IMG/VR virus record: IMGVR_UViG_3300036981_000218
Coordinates: 1 to 42,935 of that record
DNA from: a virus
Strand: one strand, 5' to 3'
Length of the DNA stretch: 42,935 nt
The position numbers were made by a program, and so were the translations under genes. The notes under the pieces are model-generated. The model saw only the letters and a list, made by a program, of their open reading frames with translations. It was not told the origin of the DNA and did no database searches. How positions within the stretch are numbered: position 1 is the first letter of the stretch; each line of letters begins with the position of its first letter. This document shows, piece by piece, positions 37,435-42,935 of the stretch.

Positions 37435-38241
37435 TCATTCGCGCTCTAAGCGTCTCACATCGACCCCATCAAGGAGATAGACGTGGTTTTTTCTGTCCTG
37501 CATCCGACTCGCCACGTAGCCGGGCAGGTCGGTCAAGGTTGCATTGGCTGCGAAGGCTGTCATTAGATCGGCCGCGCGTTCGTAGCGCCAGTTGGTCAAC
37601 TGGACGAACTTCTCCATTGCCCATTCGCTGGTTTGCCAACGGTCAAACTCATCCAGACACAACAATCGACAGTTTTTCAGCAAGTCGAATCGCACATCGT
37701 ATGTCATAACCTCTACGTTGGTGGGGTTGTAACCCGCCCGCAGGTAATCCATCACATCGGCCGTGGTCGTGTAGATAGCGACCTCCCCCAACGCGCGGAC
37801 CGCATTGACCAGACACGCCAGCAGCCGGGTCTTGCCCACCCCGTAAACAGTAGGTGAAAGCAGCGTGTAAAATCTGGCGGGGTTCGTGCTCAACAGTTTT
37901 GCCGTGTCATACGCATCGGCGTTTACACTGGTGCGCTTGGTATTCCCGAACGTCCAGCCCTGCGCCTCCCGACTGAGGCCGCTTTGTTTCAGCAGGTGAT
38001 TAGAAAGCGCGTCCTTGCCGCACTGGTCGCAGCGCACCGCCTTTCCGAAGCGGGGATCACCAAGCGGCACGTCATATTGCAGCCAGCCTATACCCTTACA
38101 GCGCGGGCAATCAGGTGGCGGCGTTGAACTCGGCTTGTGCAACAGCGATACTGGCGTCTGTTTGCTTTTCTTGGTACGTCCGATCGCGTAATCCGGTAGT
38201 TCCTTGGAGACCAAATTTCCGATTGTTTTCGGCTCTGCCAT
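37435..38241 (-). CDS. dnaC-like: DnaC/IstB-like helicase loader ATPase
   Basis: 268 aa from the ATG at 38241 (GAGAGGAAG upstream); the frame continues to 38328 inside the upstream gene. An N-terminal zinc motif (CPRCKGIGWL ... CDQCGK) precedes the AAA+ core: Walker A-like YGVGKTRLLACLV, Walker B CRLLCLDEFDR, and sensor-type MTAFAANATLTDLPGYVASR with a C-terminal Arg. Such proteins load the replicative helicase at the phage origin. Its first 43 codons overlap the end of the putative replication initiator in another frame. Confidence 0.82.
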   Translation of the reverse strand: MAEPKTIGNLVSKELPDYAIGRTKKSKQTPVSLLHKPSSTPPPDCPRCKGIGWLQYDVPLGDPRFGKAVRCDQCGKDALSNHLLKQSGLSREAQGWTFGNTKRTSVNADAYDTAKLLSTNPARFYTLLSPTVYGVGKTRLLACLVNAVRALGEVAIYTTTADVMDYLRAGYNPTNVEVMTYDVRFDLLKNCRLLCLDEFDRWQTSEWAMEKFVQLTNWRYERAADLMTAFAANATLTDLPGYVASRMQDRKNHVYLLDGVDVRRLERE

Positions 38242-38986
38242 TGCCGTTCTTCCTCTCACCAGGTACCCGACCCTCCTGGTAGTATTCTGTGACCATGACT
38301 TGATACGAGGTGTTAGACCACTGCGCACAGTAGCCAGCTACTACACGACTCCACAGATCCAATGCCTCGGGGGTGTCTGCGACCCGCTCGCAAATCCATG
38401 CGCTCGCATGGTCTATCTTGCTTTCTCCGGTTCCCAGGCGCCCCGTGGGCAGTTTGCCGCCTGCCCGCAGGAAAACCGCGACCTGGGAGGGGTACTTGAT
38501 GGCAACGCTTTTATCCGCTGGCTGCCGGCTTGGTGGTTTGGGTTTGAGGGGTTGGTCGGTCCCGGCGCCGTCCGCTGGACTTCCCATGGACGGCGCCGGG
38601 ATGTCCTCTTGCTTATCCGCCTGGCGGGTGGCTCGTTTGCGTTCTGCGTCAGCGTGCCGTTTCTCGATCAGCTTACCCGCGTACTCATACCAATCGTGTA
38701 TGAGTAGCGTAGTGCCTGCATATTCCAGAAACCCAGGTTTGTCCCCAACCTTCGCTTCCTCGGTCAATGCCCAAAGGAATGTTTCGGGATCGCCCTCCCA
38801 CTCTGCCGCATTGGCGATGTCAGCAGCGGAGAACGGTGTGAGTACGCCATCTTTAGCATAGTCCAACGCCCACCACCACAAACAATGCAAGTGTCCGATG
38901 AGAGCTACCTTGGAGCAGCCCAGCGCGCGCGCGGCTTTGAGTGCTTTCGGATGCTGGCGCAACGACTGGTGCGATTCGATCCACAT
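38111..38986 (-). CDS. DnaD-like replication initiation/organiser protein
   Basis: 291 aa. The N-terminal domain (MWIESHQSLRQHPKALKAAR, LIGHLHCLWWWALDYAKDG, FSAADIANAAEWEGDPETFL, LLIHDWYEYAGKLIEKRHAD) matches the winged-helix N-terminus of phage replication organisers. A basic Lys/Pro-rich linker and a helical C-terminal domain follow. The gene order initiator then DnaC-like loader is typical. The 3' 131 bp also encode the loader's N-terminus. Confidence 0.72.
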   Translation of the reverse strand: MWIESHQSLRQHPKALKAARALGCSKVALIGHLHCLWWWALDYAKDGVLTPFSAADIANAAEWEGDPETFLWALTEEAKVGDKPGFLEYAGTTLLIHDWYEYAGKLIEKRHADAERKRATRQADKQEDIPAPSMGSPADGAGTDQPLKPKPPSRQPADKSVAIKYPSQVAVFLRAGGKLPTGRLGTGESKIDHASAWICERVADTPEALDLWSRVVAGYCAQWSNTSYQVMVTEYYQEGRVPGERKNGNGRAENNRKFGLQGTTGLRDRTYQEKQTDASIAVAQAEFNAAT

Positions 38987-38994
38987 GGACAGCC

Positions 38995-39177
38995 TCAGAA
39001 TGTCAGGGCTTGCGCGTCTACAATGCCGGCCCGGAGCTCAGTGAGATCATTTTCCAACCGCTTGACGTAGCGCATGTATTCGCGCACCCCGGCCTGGCTA
39101 CGGGCCAGCTTCTCAAGCAACCATTCGCCTTGCGCGAGCAGGTCGAGGTCAATGTCTGTGGGGAGTTGCGGCATCAT
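38995..39177 (-). CDS. small helical protein
   Basis: 60 aa from the ATG at 39177 (GGAG five bases upstream, ATGA overlap); the frame extends to 39270. Helices LDLLAQGEWLLEKLARSQ and REYMRYVKRLENDLTELRAG. Probable small early protein; unrecognised. Confidence 0.55.
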   Translation of the reverse strand: MMPQLPTDIDLDLLAQGEWLLEKLARSQAGVREYMRYVKRLENDLTELRAGIVDAQALTF

Positions 39178-39740
39178 GGTTCTCCACCTGCGGCGATGAT
39201 TTCCCCTTCGGCTTGCTCGATCAAAGTCCAAAGCTGCTCGCAACGTATTCGGGGATTCATACTCAGACACGGCCGCAGATAACGTCGCCGCGCTTTACGA
39301 TATGCTGTTACGGGGGTAACTTCGGCGTCTGCGGGGTTTTGTGGCGTAATGCCACTATGGACATGCACCCCGCCGTTTAGGCTAAAAATAAGCCCGTCTG
39401 CCGCATCTGGCGCAAACATGACGACACGTTGCGCAGCACCTGCGCCCACACGCCACACCTCGGCGTCCTCCCGCACCGCCAGCACCGCCGCCGTGACAGG
39501 TGGGGCCAGTTCCACCAGCCCCACCGCCCGCCGTAATTCGTTTTTCCGCTCCCAGTTAAGTTGCTTGCCCCCACTCTCGTACTGACTCCACCAGGACCGG
39601 GAGACAGTGGATCCGGTGCGCTGGATGAACTCGCTCAGGCTCAGGTGTTCCCGCAATTCAACGTAAATGTCGCGGTAGTCCCGCTCGGTGAGCGTATCGG
39701 CGCGCGTTGCGGGCGTGGTCACGGTAGTAACGGCGATCAT
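39174..39740 (-). CDS. putative HTH DNA-binding regulator
   Basis: 188 aa. REHLSLSEFIQRTGSTVSRS then WWSQYESGGKQLNW and RRAVGLVELAP resembles an XRE-like helix-turn-helix in phage regulators that bind after an SQYESG-type helix. The C-terminal part holds VVMFAPDAADGLIFSL and a basic helical end. It overlaps both neighbours as ATGA. Role inferred as early-region regulator. Confidence 0.6.
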   Translation of the reverse strand: MIAVTTVTTPATRADTLTERDYRDIYVELREHLSLSEFIQRTGSTVSRSWWSQYESGGKQLNWERKNELRRAVGLVELAPPVTAAVLAVREDAEVWRVGAGAAQRVVMFAPDAADGLIFSLNGGVHVHSGITPQNPADAEVTPVTAYRKARRRYLRPCLSMNPRIRCEQLWTLIEQAEGEIIAAGGEP

Positions 39741-39928
39741 TTGTCCTTCTCCCGTTCTTGCGCCGCCAACACCTGCGCTACCCTGGCTCGCGCCTGATCC
39801 TCGCAGCCCTTGTGCGCGACGATGTTCGTCGGCAGCCGGGTGGGGAACTCCGTGATGTCCAGGCCGACGATCACGGCATTACTGGGCTGGATGGGTTCCG
39901 CGCAAGCAAAGCAAGTGTACGATGTCAT
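39737..39928 (-). CDS. small zinc-binding protein
   Basis: 63 aa. YTCFACAEPIQPSNAVIVGL at the start gives CxxC, and AHKGCEDQARAR supplies His/Cys later: a single treble-clef or LIM-like zinc site. The helical tail is charged. Member of the early operon. Confidence 0.6.
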   Translation of the reverse strand: MTSYTCFACAEPIQPSNAVIVGLDITEFPTRLPTNIVAHKGCEDQARARVAQVLAAQEREKDK

Positions 39929-39936
39929 GGCAATCC

Positions 39937-40425
39937 CTACCGTTTCTTGAGTGTGAACGGTGCGACAAGCTCCGTTGCCGCCCCGCTCTCATCCAGGGCG
40001 ATGCAGCCCCAGAGTGTTACGGGCGTCCCGATGCGCCATTTCAGGCGCGTGTTGAAGCGTTCGGGTACGGTGTAGTAGTCGCAAGAAAGAGCAACGTAGC
40101 CCTTACCGGCATCGGTCACGGTGCAGGTGTCCAGCCCCCGCCCGCCGCACCCGCCCTTGTTGCCGGTGCTGCGCTGCGAAGTGAGCGAGGCCAGGCCATC
40201 AATGCGTCCGCTCGGGCCGGGTGGGATGCACGCCAGCACGGGCAGCCATTTCACACCGTACCGCTCAAAGCGCAACTTGCACGGCCACGACTTCGCGCCG
40301 ATGGTGCAGATGCACCAGCCGGAGGCCAATGTCTCAGTCGGTTGACTGGCGATGGCTGCTGCTGGCACGATGCTCAGCAGCATGACGACGAGGACAACGA
40401 CGATCGGAACTCTGCGCTTGTACAT
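39937..40425 (-). CDS. secreted cysteine-rich protein
   Basis: 162 aa from the ATG at 40425 (GGGAGGA six bases upstream); the longer frame to 40560 lies in the upstream gene. MYKRRVPIVVVLVVMLLSIV then PAAAIA is a Sec signal peptide with cleavage near residue 26. The mature part has eight Cys (WCICT, WPCKL, LACIPPG, GGCGGRG, TCTVTD, LSCDYY, WGCIAL), probably disulfides. Beta-rich end. An exported protein among replication genes is unusual; it may act in superinfection exclusion or as a moron-type host modifier (inference). Confidence 0.65.
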   Translation of the reverse strand: MYKRRVPIVVVLVVMLLSIVPAAAIASQPTETLASGWCICTIGAKSWPCKLRFERYGVKWLPVLACIPPGPSGRIDGLASLTSQRSTGNKGGCGGRGLDTCTVTDAGKGYVALSCDYYTVPERFNTRLKWRIGTPVTLWGCIALDESGAATELVAPFTLKKR

Positions 40426-40615
40426 CTGAATCCTCCCTGCTGTTTCTCTCGGCTTCGAGCTTCTGAGCTTCGGCCATGATGCGCTTCCGCAATGCCTGCC
40501 AGAACTCCGACCGCATCGGCGGCGGCTCTGGCAGCGCCCGCAGGGCGGCGATGAAGTCAAGCTGGTCGTCGTGTAAGTGTGTCGGTTTCATCAGTCTGTA
40601 GGTGTCAACGGACAT
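40334..40615 (-). CDS. small helical protein overlapping the secreted protein start
   Basis: 93 aa. The first 60 residues are plausible (DDQLDFIAALRALPEPPPMR, FWQALRKRIMAEAQKLEAER); the rest is Arg/Ser-rich and overlaps the secreted protein gene by 92 bp. The ATG at 40615 overlaps the upstream gene by 11 bp. Unrecognised. Confidence 0.5.
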   Translation of the reverse strand: MSVDTYRLMKPTHLHDDQLDFIAALRALPEPPPMRSEFWQALRKRIMAEAQKLEAERNSREDSDVQAQSSDRRCPRRHAAEHRASSSHRQSTD

Positions 40616-40841
40616 CAGAAACCTCGTTAGCTGATGCTTGCGCCAGCGCCTTCGCTTCGGCGGCTGCGACTTCTGCGAGCAGGTGCGTGTGCACGAGCTT
40701 CAATTGCGGCAACTTGTAGCTCCGCACCATGCTGCGGATTACGTTGCGCTGTCCTTCGGGTCGTAGCAGGGCCAGCCAGCGCAAGAGCAAATCAGTGTTG
40801 GCTGCGATCAGTTCGGCCCGTTGCTGATAGAGTGGTGGCAT
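40605..40841 (-). CDS. small helical protein
   Basis: 78 aa with strong AAGGAGAGG upstream of the ATG at 40841. Mainly helical, Leu/Arg/Ala-rich (AANTDLLLRWLALLRPEGQR, LKLVHTHLLAEVAAAEAK). No motif recognised. Confidence 0.55.
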   Translation of the reverse strand: MPPLYQQRAELIAANTDLLLRWLALLRPEGQRNVIRSMVRSYKLPQLKLVHTHLLAEVAAAEAKALAQASANEVSDVR

Positions 40842-40940
40842 GATCCTCTCCTTGTGCTGTGTCCCCCATCCCGCCGTCTAGATGCCTACACCTGGTCGCT
40901 CAGCGGCGTGTCACGAAACGGGATAGGGGTTGGTTGGGTG

Positions 40941-42059
40941 TCATTCGCCTTCGCTGAACAGTTCCGGCTCGGGCGGAAACAGTATCTTGTACTCGCCAGC
41001 AGTCAGCGCGGGTCCGCCCGGTACCCACTCAATGATCTTGCCGTTCGTATCTTTCGTCGGACGGGAGGAGATCCAGCCGATCAGGGTATTGGCTTGGCCC
41101 AAGGTGAGCTTGTCGCTGTGCTCCACACCGTAGACCAGCTTCACTAATGCCTTGCTGCGCGCTTCGTTCCGACTGGTCAAGCTGCTCAAATTGCCCCATA
41201 GCTTCTTCGAGGTGGCTTCGTCGATCGGTCGGGCGTCGTTGTTGCCCAGGTCGCGCAGGCGGAAGATGATCTGGGCGGCGGGGGTGTTGGCGCGCTCCTC
41301 CGTGGCCGATGGGATGGCCGCGAACTCGGCGTCTTCGATGTCTTCTTCTGCGTCTTCCGGCGCGTCCGCCTCCTGACGGTCATCGTCAAAGGGGTTGTCT
41401 TCTGGGGCGCCGCGCATGGCGTTGACGTTCGCCTTGAGGGTGGCTTGTTGTTCTGCCGGTGTCAGTCTGCGGACGGTGGCAGCGACCGTCTCCGCGGCTT
41501 GCTCGGCTGCGTCAAGGCGCATCTCGGCGGTCTCGTCAAGGATGTCGGCCCCGCCTTGCATGTGGCGCATGGCGTCCTTGAGGGCGCGTTGTTCGGCCTT
41601 CCAGGCCCACGAACGCCCGGTCGGCGGCCCGGCCGATCCCTTCTCGGCCTTGCGCACGATCCCCAAGCCGGCGATGGGCTGGTACGGAATGCCCATCGTG
41701 CGCATCCGTGCCATGAGATCGGGCTGGTAGAGTTCAACGATGCGCGCCGTATCGCCGGCTTGGATTTCGTGTTCGGCGGCTTCGTCTGCGCGCAGCGGGC
41801 GGGTTTGGGTGTAATAAGTGCGCGCCTCTTGCAGCCGCATCTCGCCACGATAACCCGGATAGATGCCACGACCGGGGACGATGTAGAATTCCTGCTTGAA
41901 CACGTCGAGTCCGTGCGCTTTGCCGTACATCGCGCCAGCAATGGCCTCTTGGTCGGTGAGATTTTTGCCGTTCGGCAGCATCGTCTTGATGAGGCTGGCG
42001 AGTTCGCTTACATCAGGCGGCGGCTCCGCGCGCAGGGCGAGCGTGCGATCATCGGACAT
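40941..42059 (-). CDS. recT-like: RecT/Bet-like single-strand annealing protein
   Basis: 372 aa, GGAGGA before the ATG. The core matches the RecT/Bet annealing family: AIAGAMYGKAHGLDVFKQEF, YIVPGRGIYPGYRGEMRLQE and later KAEQRALKDAMRHM. The middle is an acidic linker (DDDRQEADAPEDAEED). The C-terminal domain from about residue 265 is extra (AAQIIFRLRDLGNN, LVKLVYGVEHSDKLTLGQAN) and may bind partners. It would pair complementary strands during phage recombination together with RusA; no exonuclease is seen in the window. Confidence 0.75.
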   Translation of the reverse strand: MSDDRTLALRAEPPPDVSELASLIKTMLPNGKNLTDQEAIAGAMYGKAHGLDVFKQEFYIVPGRGIYPGYRGEMRLQEARTYYTQTRPLRADEAAEHEIQAGDTARIVELYQPDLMARMRTMGIPYQPIAGLGIVRKAEKGSAGPPTGRSWAWKAEQRALKDAMRHMQGGADILDETAEMRLDAAEQAAETVAATVRRLTPAEQQATLKANVNAMRGAPEDNPFDDDRQEADAPEDAEEDIEDAEFAAIPSATEERANTPAAQIIFRLRDLGNNDARPIDEATSKKLWGNLSSLTSRNEARSKALVKLVYGVEHSDKLTLGQANTLIGWISSRPTKDTNGKIIEWVPGGPALTAGEYKILFPPEPELFSEGE

Positions 42060-42085
42060 CAGATTCCTCCTTGCGGTATGGTGAT

Positions 42086-42271
42086 TCAGCGGATCAGATA
42101 CCAGCGATCAATGCCGCTGGCTTCGTAGGTATACGTGCCGTTCCAGATGCGATAGACGCAGCCGCGGCCGCCGACGTGGCATGGCGAGTAGATCCAGCCC
42201 GCTTCTTGCACGAGGGCCAGGGCGTCGGCGGTAGTGATCTCGTTGAGCATGTGCTGCCCGATGATCTTCAT
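42086..42271 (-). CDS. small unknown protein
   Basis: 61 aa, AAAGGAG before the ATG at 42271. MKIIGQHMLNEITTADALAL, then GRGCVYRIWNGTYTYEASG and DRWYLIR: a compact alpha/beta protein with aromatic strands. Unrecognised. Confidence 0.55.
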   Translation of the reverse strand: MKIIGQHMLNEITTADALALVQEAGWIYSPCHVGGRGCVYRIWNGTYTYEASGIDRWYLIR

Positions 42272-42301
42272 GCCTGCTCCTTTTTTGTCTCTCTTCCCTA
42301 C

Positions 42302-42333
42302 GCCCTGCCGGTCGTAGTGGGAGCCGGCAGGGC
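42302..42333 (-). terminator. strong hairpin in the gap before the 61-aa gene
   Basis: Perfect 10-bp stem GCCCTGCCGG/CCGGCAGGGC with a 12-nt loop. No T run on either strand. Lying between the stop at 42452 and the start at 42271, it may be a terminator, attenuator or mRNA-processing site. Confidence 0.45.
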
Positions 42334-42451
42334 AGGAGGAAGGAGAAGGGGCTGGATGTGTCCTCACCCAGTCCGAGAACGGCGCGATCACGGGGCATTT
42401 CGCCCTTCCGTAGAATTTCCCAGATCGTGCCGTTGTCGCACTGATTGAGGT

Positions 42452-42673
42452 TCACCGCCGCCCGTCTGGGTGATGGCTGGCGACGAATGTCTTGTACTGC
42501 GCCAGCTTGCCCCGGCATTCGATCAGTAGTTTTACGTCGTCCGCCTCGTCTCTCGTCCGGCCCCGGTTGGCGATCCTGGTTGCTACGTCCCTGATGTCGG
42601 CGTCGATGCCCGTGATGAATGCCAACTCGTCGCAGATGTCGAGTAGGCATTGCGTCTGGGCCGGGGCGCTCAC
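42452..42673 (-). CDS. small unknown helical protein
   Basis: 73 aa from a GTG that overlaps the upstream stop (GTGA). Helical and charged (QCLLDICDELAFITGIDADI, DVKLLIECRGKLAQYKTFVA). Early-operon context; unrecognised. Confidence 0.5.
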   Translation of the reverse strand: MSAPAQTQCLLDICDELAFITGIDADIRDVATRIANRGRTRDEADDVKLLIECRGKLAQYKTFVASHHPDGRR

Positions 42674-42935
42674 CGTTGCAGCCCCCCGAATAGCCAGGTA
42701 TTGAGATGTTCGTCACCGAGGTACACCGCCAGGGTCGCCGCCCCGGCCACGGTCGCCACGGCCGCAGCCTTGCCCGCCGCCCGCTCGTCGGCCACGGCCA
42801 GCCCGGCGAGGATGGCGGACACCCCGTACACGTAGGCGATGACCCGGCGCCGCTTGCCGTAGCTCTTGTGCGGCTCGGACGGCGGGAACCAGTGGCCCGC
42901 CGCGATCAGCGCCGCCGTCAGCGCACAGCCGCCGA
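42670..42935 (-). CDS. small membrane protein, N-terminus beyond the window edge
   Basis: 88 codons of an open minus-strand frame running off the right edge. The visible part reads GGCALTAALIAAGHWFPPSE, then KRRRVIAYVYGVSAILAGLA and AAAVATVAGAATLAVYLGDE: two or three hydrophobic segments. Ends LFGGLQR. Its stop overlaps the next start (GTGA). Confidence 0.6.
   Translation of the reverse strand, partial: GGCALTAALIAAGHWFPPSEPHKSYGKRRRVIAYVYGVSAILAGLAVADERAAGKAAAVATVAGAATLAVYLGDEHLNTWLFGGLQR

Noticed and set aside
1-42935. tRNA, rRNA, CRISPR or lysogeny integrase genes
   Set aside because: None recognised by reading. tRNAs are easy to miss by eye, so absence is not proven.

Overview
The window is a stretch of a double-stranded DNA tailed-phage (or prophage) genome, GC-rich, almost entirely coded on the minus strand with genes overlapping by 1-4 bases (ATGA, TGATG). 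Clear phage hallmarks are an N4-gp56-like major capsid protein, a scaffold-like protein, a portal, a large terminase, a RusA resolvase, a RecT/Bet-like annealing protein and a DnaC-like helicase loader. The host is not identifiable. The two strongest visible promoters look like bacterial sigma-70 promoters, and a lipobox and a Sec signal peptide fit a bacterial host. No tape-measure, tail-tube or sheath gene is visible. An N4-type capsid protein with a 2,869-residue virion-type protein would suit a short-tailed phage, but this is inference.

Layout, left to right (transcription runs right to left). 1-6.4 kb: adhesion/decoration module with a collagen-like fibre protein cut by the window edge, a GT2 glycosyltransferase with TPRs, a radical SAM/SPASM protein, a small sulfotransferase-like P-loop protein, several beta-rich or unknown proteins and a second GT-A-like glycosyltransferase. 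6.4-9.0 kb: small capsid-associated protein, major capsid protein, scaffold. 9.1-21.1 kb: a 2,869-aa giant protein with a ParB/Srx-like domain, a 677-aa companion sharing short N-terminal motifs with it, four tiny proteins (three of them Lys/Arg-rich), and a two-TM membrane protein. 21.1-26.9 kb: portal and large terminase, each bordered by a plus-strand two-gene mobile unit (ribbon-helix-helix protein + GIY-YIG homing endonuclease). 26.9-30.4 kb: a glycosidase-like TIM-barrel protein, an SH3 protein, small membrane and DNA-binding proteins and a possible small terminase. 31-34.5 kb: RusA, winged-helix and membrane/lipoprotein genes. 37.2-42.9 kb: early replication and recombination genes.

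The standout region is 34.5-37.2 kb. Six imperfect palindromes of 91-109 bp separate small minus-strand genes. Each has a GTTRRRY core at the cassette-start end, complementary inner arms and, in five of six, unpaired T and G bases in the plus-strand 3' half. These are the hallmarks of integron attC sites. The genes start 5-24 nt after each core and stop inside the next site, so this is an integron gene-cassette array inside a phage genome. It carries six cassettes, including a complete C5 DNA methyltransferase, and no integron integrase is visible in the window. The other cassette genes are unknown; an accessory or anti-defence role is a hypothesis.

Other points of note: the two homing-endonuclease units have near-consensus promoters whose predicted start coincides with the ATG (leaderless), overlapped by small inverted repeats that could be operators for the ribbon-helix-helix protein. 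An 11-bp word (TTGACACCCAC) flanks the second unit and recurs ahead of other late-gene blocks.
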